A program made the translations under genes and the position numbers. 64,000 nucleotides of DNA. Source: JBCDJI01 sp964351865. Its GTDB lineage: Bacteria > Verrucomicrobiota > Verrucomicrobiia > Methylacidiphilales > JBCBYL01. Location of the stretch: the NCBI GenBank assembly GCA_964351865.1, contig CAYGPJ010000012.1, forward strand, positions 38,301 to 102,300. Direction: 5' to 3'. Below the pieces are notes generated by a model that saw nothing but the letters and a program-made list of their open reading frames with translations, was not told where the DNA came from and did no database searches. Positions 18,406-27,245 of this stretch are shown one piece after another (the stretch's first letter is position 1; every line of letters starts with the position of its first letter).

Positions 18406-19920
18406 ATGCCTAAATTACCCCAGTTCTGTAAGACGAGAATGTTCCGCCAGGGACTTCTTTTCATCAGCGGCATCCTCATCCTGTCCATAACCGCCCTACT
18501 CATCGCTGGCTTTCTCTACGCCCAAAAAGGAAAAGCCGAACTGGCTGCTATACAATCTCAACTACGTGCGGAAGGAGCCAGAATAACCTTTGAGGATCTA
18601 GATATAGAAGAAGGTGAAGTTAAGACGAAAGCGTTTATTGCCTTTGGGGAAGAGGTGAAAATTCTAAATAGTAACCTAAGTAAAATTAACGAGCAGGTAG
18701 GTGATTTAATAATATCTGCAAAAAAAGTAGGTTTGGAATTTCATGTTCAAAAACATACTCCTCAACAGTTTGGAATCGCAGAAAATACAAACTGGGATCA
18801 AGTCTATGCAGAACATCAGCCGCTGCGGGAGCAGTGGGAATTGTGTTATGAATATTTTCAAAAGAATAATGTGCGATATCAGCCTGCATACGAAACCGGC
18901 CCCGCAGCACAAGTGCCACAAGTTTCTATATTACTAAATTGGGCTAAATCGGCGCAGCGCCTAGTGCTTTTGGAGGTACAGCGGGGAAACCTCAAAACAG
19001 CATTAAACTATCTGGACGAATATAATCAAGTGCATCGGCGACTTATGGGCGATAGAGTGTATTCTCTGATCGAAGCTTTGGTCGATGTCGCTGCGGACGG
19101 AATAATGCTGGCCGCACGAAGACAAATCTTGAACTCTCCAGATTTAGATAAGCGCAGTTTAACTCAGCTTCGTGACCTGACGCCTCAGGCTAGGTCGCTG
19201 GAGCTTCTACAGCAAAGTATCGAAGGGGAACGGATCTTGTTTGGTGGATGGATTTGGGAAAGGGTGGAGCACAGTCACTACGACGCTGCACAGGTTTTCG
19301 CGGGCATTGTCTGGCTTGATACATCTACAGAACTGTTAAGCCCATCTCTTGCCGACCATTTTCAAGCGATGCTCTATAGGGCGGTATTTATAGATTATGA
19401 CCATGCATTCTATCTAAATACGTTATGGTCAACAGAGAAGCTTGCATTAGATGTTCTGAATAATTCGAAATCTTACTTTCAGGAATCAGAAGACGTATTA
19501 CAAATTTTTCACCATGTAGAATCAGCAGCGGGATCCTGGCAGCAAATGCGGTTGCTCTTTACCAGCTTAGCGATTCCTGCCATCGATGGTTGTATTGAAA
19601 AGATGATTTTTTTCGAAGTGTTCCAGCGCCAAATGAATATTTCCCTCTATCTCGAAGAATATCATTTGCAGAATCAAGCCTATCCGAGGACATTAGCTGA
19701 GCTTCCCATCTCGTCGGATATCGACCTCCGGGATCCCATTACTCTGGAATCCATGAAATATAAATTGGAAGATAACGGGAGTTATACTCTTTATAGCATA
19801 GGTCTTAATGCGGAGGATGATGGAGCTCCTCACCTGCCCTTTGGGAAAAATGAAGAAGGAATACGCATCAAAGAAGACACCGCCCCCGACTGGATCTGGC
19901 CGAAAGTGCTAACCGAGTGA
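18406..19920 (+). CDS. Membrane-anchored protein of unknown function
   Basis: I do not recognise this 504-residue protein. It has one N-terminal membrane segment (about residues 15-38, 'GLLFISGILILSITALLIAG'), then a mostly helical body without cysteine motifs. Near the C-terminus, 'NQAYPRTLAELPISS' followed by 'YKLEDNGSYTLYSIGLNAEDDG' looks like the pseudopilin-like closing module often seen in planctomycete and verrucomicrobial hypothetical proteins. It is flanked on both sides by inverted copies of one dispersed repeat, and the repeat supplies or overlaps its stop codon. Base composition is slightly AT-richer than arsS. Confidence 0.7.
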   Translation: MPKLPQFCKTRMFRQGLLFISGILILSITALLIAGFLYAQKGKAELAAIQSQLRAEGARITFEDLDIEEGEVKTKAFIAFGEEVKILNSNLSKINEQVGDLIISAKKVGLEFHVQKHTPQQFGIAENTNWDQVYAEHQPLREQWELCYEYFQKNNVRYQPAYETGPAAQVPQVSILLNWAKSAQRLVLLEVQRGNLKTALNYLDEYNQVHRRLMGDRVYSLIEALVDVAADGIMLAARRQILNSPDLDKRSLTQLRDLTPQARSLELLQQSIEGERILFGGWIWERVEHSHYDAAQVFAGIVWLDTSTELLSPSLADHFQAMLYRAVFIDYDHAFYLNTLWSTEKLALDVLNNSKSYFQESEDVLQIFHHVESAAGSWQQMRLLFTSLAIPAIDGCIEKMIFFEVFQRQMNISLYLEEYHLQNQAYPRTLAELPISSDIDLRDPITLESMKYKLEDNGSYTLYSIGLNAEDDGAPHLPFGKNEEGIRIKEDTAPDWIWPKVLTE

Positions 19921-20013
19921 TTGAGTAATTAGGTAATTAAGTTATTAAGTTATTAAGTTTCGGGAGCAGGCGGCAGCCAACTCAATCCCCTAATCTCTCA
20001 ATCACTAAATCAC
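19915..20013. repeat. Gene-end inverted repeat, copy 2
   Basis: It starts in the last codons of the 18406 gene (GAG TGA TTGAG). The left arm is GTGATTGAGTAATTAGG and the right arm CCTAATCTCTCAATCAC. The core CGGGAGCAGGCGGCAGCC is the inverse of the copy 1 core. It lies between two convergent genes, which fits a bidirectional terminator. Confidence 0.65.
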
Positions 20014-20023
20014 TCCCCACCCC

Positions 20024-21574
20024 CTAATGCCTGAAATGCCGGTGGCCTGTGAAGACCATCGTCATGTTGGCTTTGTCGGCGGCTTCGATGACGGCGTCAT
20101 CGCGGACGCTGCCGCCCGGCTGAATGACGGTGGTGGCACCGGCTTCTGCGGCGGCTTCCACTCCATCGGGGAACGGGAAGAAGGCATCGGAACAGATGGC
20201 GCTGCCTTTCAACGACAATCCTGCTTCGCCAGCTTTCCATACGGCAATTCTCGAAGAATCCACCCGGCTCATCTGGCCGGCTCCCACGCCTAAGGTGCGG
20301 TCGTGCGAGCAGTAAACAATCGCGTTGGATTTGACGTGTTTGACCACGCGCCAGCCGAAGAACATGGCGCTGATTTCTTCTTCGGTTGGTTGTCGTTTGG
20401 TGACAACTTTCCAGTCGGCTTCCAGTTCCATCGCCAGGTCGGTCTGTTGCACCAGGATGCCGCCCGGCACGGATTTCACGTCGAAGCTGCAGCCGCGGGA
20501 GCCCGTGAGGTGGTTTTCGATCAGGCGCAGGTTTTTCTTTTTCATCAACAGCGCTTTGGCGTCGTCGTTGAAAGACGGGGCGATGATGACTTCACTGAAG
20601 ATTTCAGAAATCGATTCAGCCACACCGAGGTCCAGCGGCTGGTTGACGACGATGATGCCACCGAACGGTGCTTGCTTGTCTGTCGCGTAGGCATTGTCCC
20701 AGGCTTCCTTGAGCGAGGCGCCGCGGCCTAGGCCGCACGGATTGGTGTGTTTGAGGATCGCGAGCGTTGGTTCGGGTGATTCGCTGAATTCTGCGATAAG
20801 TGAGGTGGCAGCCGAGATATCGATGATGTTGTTGTAGGATAGTTCCTTGCCGTGCAGTTGATTGAAGTAGTCGTGGAAGTTGCCGTAGAGCGCGGCTTGC
20901 TGGTGCGGGTTCTCGCCGTAGCGCAGTCCCTGGGCTTTGCTGAAGCCGATGGTGTAGGATTCCGGGAACGGAGAGTCCTCCGGCTTCGTGGTCTGACAGG
21001 TCAGGTAGCCGGCGATCAGGCTGTCGTAGCGGGCGGTGTGGCGGAAGACTTTGGCGGCCAGCGATTCGCGCGTTCCCGCCGAGGTGGCTCCGGTGGATTT
21101 TAATTCTTCCTGCACGCAGGAGTAATCGGAAGGGTCACAGATGACGGTGACACTGCGGTAGTTCTTGGCGGCACTGCGCAGCATGGACGGCCCGCCGATG
21201 TCGATATTCTCGATTAAATCTTCATGGGCCACGCCCTCTTTTTTCAAAGTCGCTTCAAAGGGGTAGAGATTAACGACGACCAGATCGATCGGTTCGATGC
21301 CGTGTTCGGCCGCCTGGGAAACGTGCTGGTCGTTATCGCGCAGGTGCAGCAAGCCGCCGTGAACTTTTGGATGTAAGGTCTTGACGCGACCATCCATCAT
21401 TTCAGGAAAGCCGGTAAAGTCGGAGACGTCGGTAACCGTCAGGCCGGCGTCGCGCAGCATTTTGGCGGTGCCGCCGGTGGAGAGCAGATTGGTGCCGCCT
21501 TCGGCAAGGAAGGTGGCGAATTCGAGCAGTCCGGATTTATCGGAGACCGAGAGGAGAGCGTTTTTAATTTTCAT
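20024..21574 (-). CDS. purH: Bifunctional AICAR transformylase / IMP cyclohydrolase
   Basis: A 516-residue PurH carrying out the last two steps of IMP synthesis. Residues 1-200 are the MGS-like cyclohydrolase domain: 'ALLSVSDKSGLLEFA', 'LLSTGGTAKMLRDAG', 'GRVKTLHPKVHGG'. The rest is the transformylase domain: 'LRYGENPHQQAALYG', 'ILKHTNPCGLG' with the catalytic Lys-His, and the C-terminal 'VFTGHRHFRH'. Length and motifs are standard. purM follows upstream on the same strand after 152 bases that hold an inverted repeat, so cotranscription is possible but not certain. Confidence 0.97.
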   Translation of the reverse strand: MKIKNALLSVSDKSGLLEFATFLAEGGTNLLSTGGTAKMLRDAGLTVTDVSDFTGFPEMMDGRVKTLHPKVHGGLLHLRDNDQHVSQAAEHGIEPIDLVVVNLYPFEATLKKEGVAHEDLIENIDIGGPSMLRSAAKNYRSVTVICDPSDYSCVQEELKSTGATSAGTRESLAAKVFRHTARYDSLIAGYLTCQTTKPEDSPFPESYTIGFSKAQGLRYGENPHQQAALYGNFHDYFNQLHGKELSYNNIIDISAATSLIAEFSESPEPTLAILKHTNPCGLGRGASLKEAWDNAYATDKQAPFGGIIVVNQPLDLGVAESISEIFSEVIIAPSFNDDAKALLMKKKNLRLIENHLTGSRGCSFDVKSVPGGILVQQTDLAMELEADWKVVTKRQPTEEEISAMFFGWRVVKHVKSNAIVYCSHDRTLGVGAGQMSRVDSSRIAVWKAGEAGLSLKGSAICSDAFFPFPDGVEAAAEAGATTVIQPGGSVRDDAVIEAADKANMTMVFTGHRHFRH

Positions 21575-21606
21575 AAATGGAGTAGCTACGTTCTAGAAAT
21601 TCAGAC

Positions 21607-21699
21607 AACCGCGAAATACGCAAACGACGCTAAATTCTTTTCTTTGCTCCTTCAGGAGCTTAATTTCCCGTTTTAGTGTGATTCGCGTATTTAGCGGTT
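21607..21699. repeat. Inverted repeat between purM and purH
   Basis: AACCGCGAAATACGC (21607-21621) pairs with GCGTATTTAGCGGTT (21685-21699) with one mismatch. Nested inside is a small GCTCC-TTCA-GGAGC hairpin (21646-21659). It is a structured intergenic element, probably a dispersed repeat and possibly a partial terminator between the two pur genes. Confidence 0.6.
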
Positions 21700-21726
21700 T
21701 AAATAGGTTCCCGTAGTATTAAAATT

Positions 21727-22806
21727 TTAAAATTTCAGTTTTGTGATGCCTCTGCCGGGGATGACGGAACCGATGACCCAGGCTTGGGTTTTGTCGAGAA
21801 TCTTGATGGCGTCTTTAGCCGAAACGATGGCGACCATGCCGATGCCCATATTGAAGACGTGATGTAATTCTTCTGGCGATACGCCGCTCTTGTCCTGAAT
21901 AAAATCAAAAATTGGGGGCATTTTCCAAGAGCCGACATTGATCTCCACATCCACTTTTTTAGGGAGCACGCGCGGAATATTATCAACGAATCCTCCGCCG
22001 GTGATGTGAGCGAGACCCTTGAAGGTGACGCGCTTGGAGAGTTTTTTGAGTAGGGGCTGGTAGTTGACGTGGGTGGCCAGCAGGGCAGCACCAATGGTCT
22101 GGTTACTGCCGGGCAATGGTGAGGAGACAGACAGTTTTAACTCGTTGAACAGGATCGAGCGAGCCAGTGAAAATCCGTTGGTATGCAGACCGGAGGATGG
22201 GAATCCGACCACGACATCGCCAGCCTTGATCTTCGAGCCGTCGATCATCTTCTTTTTATCAACGATCCCGACGATGGTGCCGACCAGATCGTAATCTTCG
22301 CCATGATAGAGGCCCGGCATCTGAGCGGTTTCACCGCCGATCAGGGCACATTTTGAGTCAGCGCAGGCGGAAGCCATGCCGCTGAGGATCTGGCTGAAGA
22401 CATCCGGATCGAGACTGGAGGTGCCGAGGTAATCCAAGAAGAAAAGTGGTTCGGCACCCAGCACCGCGATGTCATCGATACAGTGGTTGACCAGATCCGA
22501 CCCGATGGTGTCGTGCTTGTTCATCATGGATGCCACTTTCAGCTTGGTACCGACCCCGTCGATGCTGCTGACCAGCACCGGATGTTTATATTTTTTGAAG
22601 CGTGCGTCGAAGAGCCCGCCGAATCCGCCAATGGCACCCAGCACTTCCGGGCGGTGGGTGGATTTGATTTGTGCTCCAATTCCCGCTTTCACTGAATTGC
22701 CGAGTTGGAGGTCGACTCCGGCTTTCGCGTAGGCGGTTTTCTTCTTCGCGGCTGGCTGCTTCTTTGCAGACTTCTTCTTCGGTGATGCTTTAGGAGCTGA
22801 ACTCAT
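21727..22806 (-). CDS. purM: Phosphoribosylformylglycinamidine cyclo-ligase
   Basis: A 359-residue PurM (AIR synthetase), which closes the imidazole ring in purine synthesis. Family landmarks: 'AYAKAGVDLQLGNS', 'PVLVSSIDGVGTKLKVA', 'VNHCIDDIAVLGAEPLFFLDY', 'GGETAQMPG' and 'HITGGGFVDNIPRVL'. The first 24 residues are an unusual Lys/Ala/Pro extension (MSSAPKASPKKKSAKKQPAA) ahead of the normal start of the domain. With purH next in the same direction, this is a small purine cluster. The extension has no obvious role. Confidence 0.96.
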   Translation of the reverse strand: MSSAPKASPKKKSAKKQPAAKKKTAYAKAGVDLQLGNSVKAGIGAQIKSTHRPEVLGAIGGFGGLFDARFKKYKHPVLVSSIDGVGTKLKVASMMNKHDTIGSDLVNHCIDDIAVLGAEPLFFLDYLGTSSLDPDVFSQILSGMASACADSKCALIGGETAQMPGLYHGEDYDLVGTIVGIVDKKKMIDGSKIKAGDVVVGFPSSGLHTNGFSLARSILFNELKLSVSSPLPGSNQTIGAALLATHVNYQPLLKKLSKRVTFKGLAHITGGGFVDNIPRVLPKKVDVEINVGSWKMPPIFDFIQDKSGVSPEELHHVFNMGIGMVAIVSAKDAIKILDKTQAWVIGSVIPGRGITKLKF

Positions 22807-22914
22807 GTGTGTGGAAAAATAGACAGTCTAACCGGAGAGGACACGCAGAAAGTTAAAAAATGTGATTAAGGGATTAGAGCGTTTGGTGGATATATTGCCG
22901 CACGATAACGCCTT

Positions 22915-22958
22915 AAAAGGGACGGAGGAGTTCATGCATGAACTCCTCCGTCCCTTTT
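22915..22958. terminator. 44-base perfect palindrome between purM and rmuC
   Basis: The arm AAAAGGGACGGAGGAGTTCA, a TGCA centre and the exact inverse arm ending TCCCTTTT. It has A-runs on one side and T-runs on the other, as expected for a bidirectional intrinsic terminator. It lies downstream of rmuC and upstream of purM, so it would insulate purM from rmuC transcription. Confidence 0.75.
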
Positions 22959-23000
22959 ATTCGACCACCCTATGAGAAAGATTGAATGCAAAATCCTCTA

Positions 23001-23080
23001 AGAGATTGGGTGATTATGCAGGAAGTCGACTATGTGCGTGCGTTCCCGTTCTCAATCACCTAATCACTCAATTACTTAAT
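23001..23080. repeat. Gene-end inverted repeat, copy 3
   Basis: It overlaps the rmuC stop codon. Read on the minus strand it runs TAAGTAATTGAGTGATTAGG, then a GC-richer core, then TAATCACCCAATCTC. The arms match copies 1 and 2 (GAGTGATTAGGTGAT) while the core has diverged. As with the other copies, it starts exactly at a gene end. Confidence 0.55.
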
Positions 23081-24212
23081 CCCCGTCACCCAGCACAAAC
23101 TCGCCATCGCCATCCTTGAGCTGGGTCATGGTTTTGTCAAAGCGGTCGAGATCGCGGTTGGCTTTGGTGTAGTCGTTCTGAGCCTGCTGGAGGCGTTGGC
23201 CGACTTTTTCAAAATCGGTGCGAAAATTTCGGAAATGCCGCTCCATGTTCTGGATGGATTTCATCATCTCGCGCGCATTTTCCTGCATTTCGTAGCCACG
23301 GAAGGCCAGCGCCACCGCATACAGGGTCGCTCCCATGGTATTCGGAGAAACCAGACTGACTTTGACGTTGCGGCAGTGCTGCATCAGGTCGGTCTGTTTC
23401 AGGATCTCATAATACAGGCTCTCGCTGGGGACAAAGAGGAAGGCTTGGTCGGCGGTGCCCAGTTCCGGGCGGATATATTTTTTGGCGATGTCGCTGGCCA
23501 TATGTTTGATGATCGCAGCCAGTTCTTTACGGGCGATGACCATGGCGGCTTCATCTCGACTCTCATCCATCAACGCCACGATCTTGTCTTTAGGAAACTT
23601 GGCATCGATGCACATTTTCACGTCTTTAATGGTGATGGTGGCGTCCGGTTGGCAGCCTTCGGCCAGTCGTGGTTGCCATTCGAAGGACCCCACCGGCAGG
23701 ATGTCTTCCAGCAGTTGCTGGAGCGCGGTTTCACCGAAATTCCCCTGCAGCTTGGGCGAGGCGAGGATGTGGTTGAGCTCCCCGACTTGTTCGCTGACTT
23801 TGAGCATCTGATCCGCACTGGATTTGAGATGAGTCAGGCTTTTGTTCATTTCCCGGAAGGCGCCGAAATTCTGATCAAAGTTTTCCTGCAGCTTCTTTTC
23901 CACCCCACCGCGAATTTCCTGCAGGCGTGCATTGGTCTGGGTCTGCAACGCTTCAAAGCGGTTTTCCAGAATGAGGGATTGATTGCGCAGCGACTGTTGC
24001 ACTTCCTCACGTAACTGCTGGCTGCTTTGAGAGCTGAAGTCCCGGTAATCCGCCTTCTGATCACCGAGAGACTTCTGCAGGATCTCACGCAGTCCGGAGA
24101 GGTCACGTGACTGGCTGGATTGCAGACGTGAAGGCAGTTGCAGCACGATCACCAGACATACCAGCGCGATCAGTAACGCGACTCCACATAATATGGCAAC
24201 AACAGTCAACAT
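23076..24212 (-). CDS. rmuC: DNA recombination protein RmuC
   Basis: A 378-residue RmuC. An N-terminal membrane anchor lies at about residues 2-25 ('VVAILCGVALLIALVCLVIV'), followed by about 120 residues of coiled coil rich in Q/L/E. The conserved RmuC domain is at about 130-330: 'LASPKLQGNFGETALQQLLED', 'CIDAKFPKD', 'FVPSESLYYEIL', 'VSPNTMGATLYAVAL'. RmuC limits inverted-repeat-mediated rearrangement in E. coli and has a predicted nuclease-like fold. The gene stands alone between its 3' repeat and the Na/Pi symporter gene. Confidence 0.93.
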   Translation of the reverse strand: MLTVVAILCGVALLIALVCLVIVLQLPSRLQSSQSRDLSGLREILQKSLGDQKADYRDFSSQSSQQLREEVQQSLRNQSLILENRFEALQTQTNARLQEIRGGVEKKLQENFDQNFGAFREMNKSLTHLKSSADQMLKVSEQVGELNHILASPKLQGNFGETALQQLLEDILPVGSFEWQPRLAEGCQPDATITIKDVKMCIDAKFPKDKIVALMDESRDEAAMVIARKELAAIIKHMASDIAKKYIRPELGTADQAFLFVPSESLYYEILKQTDLMQHCRNVKVSLVSPNTMGATLYAVALAFRGYEMQENAREMMKSIQNMERHFRNFRTDFEKVGQRLQQAQNDYTKANRDLDRFDKTMTQLKDGDGEFVLGDGD

Positions 24213-24285
24213 GTTGACATCATCTCTTACCGTGCCCGGGAGTCAATAAGGGACACGGGCAACGCTGCAAATGACTTAACCACTT

Positions 24286-25968
24286 CTACCCTAATTCACC
24301 GTTGTCATCATTCACGATATGGAGAATGTTGAGGCAGTGGTTACCGATGCGTTCCATGTGGTTGAGCATATCGACATAGAGCATTTCGGCGGCGATCTCT
24401 TCGGAGGTGCTCATACGCTGCATGGCGAAGCGGCGCAAGCGCTTGCGGGAGCGGTTGATTTCCGCTTCCAGCTCGACGCCACGGGTCATCATAGCGGGGG
24501 TGATCTCGGCACCGAAGTTAGTAGCCGTGAAATCGATCATCTGCAGCACCCATCCGGAGAATTCTTCGAGCTGGCCTTCGATCTCAGGCGACAGCGTGCG
24601 GTTTTTACGATGCCGTTTGGCGGTGAGTTTGATCAGGCGGTAGGTGCAGTCGCACATCGCTTCCAGCTCGGCGACACCACGTATGAGTGAAGTCACGCGG
24701 CTGGCACTTTCGTCGCTCAGATTTTCACTGCTGCACATCATCAAGTGATTGGTAATATTGACCGCCATCAGGTCTGAAATGTCTTCCATCTCTTTCAACT
24801 CTTTGATTTTAGCCGAGAAATCGCGCTCGGGTTGTTTATAAACCTCTTGGAAGCCGGTGAACATGTCGCGTGAGAGTTGTGCCATCCGGATGACTTCATT
24901 CTGCGCCCCGGCTAAGTTCAGCTCGCCGGTGCTGGGCAAGGCCTGACTGGATTGAATCATAGCGGCGTTCCGGACTTCGTGATCCTTACTTCTGATGGCC
25001 CAGGAGACGAATTTTACGATTTGTGGAACGAATCCGATCAGCAAGGCGGAGTTGGTGATGTTGAACAAGGTGTGAAAGAGTGCCAGATGTTCTGGCAGCG
25101 TCTCCGGATTACCGCTTTCGCCGGGCATGATGGAATCGACCAGACTGGTGAACGGAACGAAGACGATCATCATCCAGCAGACTCCGATGATATTAAAGGC
25201 GAGGTGGGCGATGGCGGTGCGGCGTGCGTTGGTATTCGCGCCGATCGCCGCGAGGTTGGCGGTGATGGTGGTGCCGACATTTTCACCTAGAATAATCGCG
25301 CAGGCGCTGGGGTAATCGATCCAGCCTTTGTAAGCCAAGGCCAGCGTAATGGCTCCGGCGGCAGATGAAGATTGAACGATGACGGTCAGCAGGCTGCCAA
25401 AGATGAAGAAGGCAAAAAACTTGGTGATGGCGCCGGCTTGCCAGTTGGTGACAAAGTCGAAGACTTCCGGATTGCTGCGCAGATCGGGAACGGAGTCTTT
25501 CAGGAAGCCGAGTCCAAGAAAGAGGATACCAAAACCGATCAGCGTGGACCCCCACTCCTCCTTGCCGAGGCGTTTGAACAGCAGCAAGCCCATGCCGATA
25601 CCGACCGCAGGAAGCGCCAGCGAAGAAACGCTGAATTTAAATCCGAGGTAGGAAACCAGCCAGAAGGTGACGGTGGTGCCGATATTTGCCCCCATGATGA
25701 CTCCGATCGCCTGACGCAGGCTGACCAGCCCGGCGTTGACGAAGCCGACCAGCATGACCGTGGTGGCAGACGAGGATTGGATGATGGAGGTAGTCAGGAA
25801 TCCGGTGAAGAGACCGGCAAAGCGGTTGCGGGTCATGTTGTTGAGCAAGCGGCGCAGTCCGGAGCCGGTCGTGCGCTGCAGGCCCTCGCTCATGACCTTC
25901 ATGCCAAACAGAAATAAACCCAGACTGCCAAAAATCCCAATCGCTACCGAAATCATAGGAACACCCAA
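24286..25968 (-). CDS. Na+/phosphate symporter family protein with PhoU-like C-terminus
   Basis: A 560-residue protein. Residues 1-320 form two inverted Na/Pi-cotransporter repeats with the QSSSA signatures ('STSIIQSSSATTVMLVG' and 'TVIVQSSSAAGAITLAL') and 'MGANIGTTVTFWLVS' / 'LGENVGTTITANLAA'. Residues about 350-550 are helical and PhoU-like. The family (NptA/YjbB) moves phosphate with sodium; the YjbB branch exports it. PhoU domains usually link transport to phosphate signalling. The AT-richer 287-base gap upstream, toward 26255, would hold its promoter; I see no clear pho box there. Confidence 0.93.
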   Translation of the reverse strand: MGVPMISVAIGIFGSLGLFLFGMKVMSEGLQRTTGSGLRRLLNNMTRNRFAGLFTGFLTTSIIQSSSATTVMLVGFVNAGLVSLRQAIGVIMGANIGTTVTFWLVSYLGFKFSVSSLALPAVGIGMGLLLFKRLGKEEWGSTLIGFGILFLGLGFLKDSVPDLRSNPEVFDFVTNWQAGAITKFFAFFIFGSLLTVIVQSSSAAGAITLALAYKGWIDYPSACAIILGENVGTTITANLAAIGANTNARRTAIAHLAFNIIGVCWMMIVFVPFTSLVDSIMPGESGNPETLPEHLALFHTLFNITNSALLIGFVPQIVKFVSWAIRSKDHEVRNAAMIQSSQALPSTGELNLAGAQNEVIRMAQLSRDMFTGFQEVYKQPERDFSAKIKELKEMEDISDLMAVNITNHLMMCSSENLSDESASRVTSLIRGVAELEAMCDCTYRLIKLTAKRHRKNRTLSPEIEGQLEEFSGWVLQMIDFTATNFGAEITPAMMTRGVELEAEINRSRKRLRRFAMQRMSTSEEIAAEMLYVDMLNHMERIGNHCLNILHIVNDDNGELG

Positions 25969-26255
25969 GCGGCAGGCAGCCAGAAATCGAGATAATTGTT
26001 ACGGAAATGTGACAATACCACCGAGATACTGGGGTCGACCGTTTCAGATAAATACTATCGACCGAAATAAAGTAAACTATTAGACTGAAAATTGGGATCT
26101 TACTTACCTCAATACATGCCAGCGCGTGGACAAGGTGCACTCAGTGATTTGAATATAGATGAGTGATTAATTGCGGATAGCGACGCCCCAGTATCCATGT
26201 CGGAGAGAAAAGAGATGTTCATGTTTTTTCTGGTGCCGAAAACCCTTTTTCTTTC

Positions 26256-26672
26256 ATGAAACGAGATTCGAATGATGACAACACGCCACTGGGAACCGAA
26301 ACTATTCTACTGGTCGAGGATGAGTCAATGCTGAGAAAACTGCTTGCAACGGCCCTCAAAAATTTTGGCTATCACGTCATTGAAGCCGCATCGCCCATGG
26401 AAGCATTAAAGCAGGTGGATGAATATGGAGACAATATTCAATTACTGCTCACGGATATCATGATGCCCGACATGAACGGATTTGAGTTGGCAGAAAATCT
26501 ACTGAAAACCCGCCCCGGCTTGCCTGTGCTCTACATATCAGGCTACGTGCAGGATGACGTGATTTCACAATACTCGATCGATAAGGAAAAATGCTTTTTG
26601 ACAAAGCCGTTCTCTATTCCCGCCCTGGCAAATAAAATTCGAGCCATTCTGGACGAGGCTCAGGCAGGATAG
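26256..26672 (+). CDS. Single-domain response regulator (CheY-like receiver)
   Basis: A 138-residue stand-alone receiver. The acidic pair is in 'ILLVEDESMLRK', the phosphoacceptor Asp in 'LLLTDIMMPDMNGFE', the conserved Ser in 'VLYISGYVQDD' and the Lys in 'CFLTKPFS'. There is no output domain. The SGY and TKPF wording is characteristic of receivers attached to, or paired with, hybrid histidine kinases. No kinase lies next to it. It is divergent from the Na/Pi symporter gene, which suggests but does not prove a link to phosphate sensing. Confidence 0.92.
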   Translation: MKRDSNDDNTPLGTETILLVEDESMLRKLLATALKNFGYHVIEAASPMEALKQVDEYGDNIQLLLTDIMMPDMNGFELAENLLKTRPGLPVLYISGYVQDDVISQYSIDKEKCFLTKPFSIPALANKIRAILDEAQAG

Positions 26673-26768
26673 CTCTCGGAGTTCTCTTAGACTCGCGACG
26701 GAGTTCAGAGTTTAAAGTCACTGGGCCATATCTAAAATGTGGTTTGTCCCACCTACCTGACGCAAGTG

Positions 26769-27224
26769 CTATATCCTTTGTTCTTCCAGATCGTAGATGT
26801 CGAACAAGACATAGACCGGGCGGTTCCGCGGAATGAATTCCTGCACATAATCTTCCATGTATTCCTGAATCATGTCGGGAGCTTCGCACATCCGCTTACC
26901 CCGCCACTCGTTGTTCCATTTGATAATGTCGATGCGTTCCCGTTTTTTTGCTTTTTCCTGAATCCAGGCTTCCAGTTCGGCATCAGTAGCACCGGTGGCC
27001 ACCATGCCTTTGAAGTCATCGTAGCTGATTTCAACGAAGTTCAGCCAGATTTCGTCCAACGGACAGCCGGAGTGATATTCACCGGCGGTGCCCGCCAATA
27101 CAGAGCGGCATTTATCCACGCAGCGGGCGGCAATGACGTAGCCGGCAAGCAATTCTCTGGGGCTGCGGGGGAATTCTTTGGTCAGGTCTTTAGCTAATAC
27201 ATTCAAGTGGTTATGACAGTTCAT
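26769..27224 (-). CDS. DUF5069 domain protein
   Basis: A 151-residue cytoplasmic protein with the DUF5069 hallmarks: 'DLTKEFPRSPRELLAGYVI' at the start, 'CVDKCRSVLAGTAGEYHSGCPLD' next, then a helical C-terminus. The family is common in Verrucomicrobiota and related phyla and has no assigned function. The gene is immediately downstream of the OYE gene in the same direction (21-base gap from its stop), so they may be cotranscribed, which hints at a redox or small-molecule setting. Confidence 0.8.
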   Translation of the reverse strand: MNCHNHLNVLAKDLTKEFPRSPRELLAGYVIAARCVDKCRSVLAGTAGEYHSGCPLDEIWLNFVEISYDDFKGMVATGATDAELEAWIQEKAKKRERIDIIKWNNEWRGKRMCEAPDMIQEYMEDYVQEFIPRNRPVYVLFDIYDLEEQRI

Positions 27225-27245
27225 GTATTTTATCTCTTTTTCAGG

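Noticed and set aside
23196..24014. A 272-codon plus-strand frame opposite rmuC
   Set aside because: Fully antisense to rmuC, whose motifs are unmistakable; the frame contains no recognisable domain.
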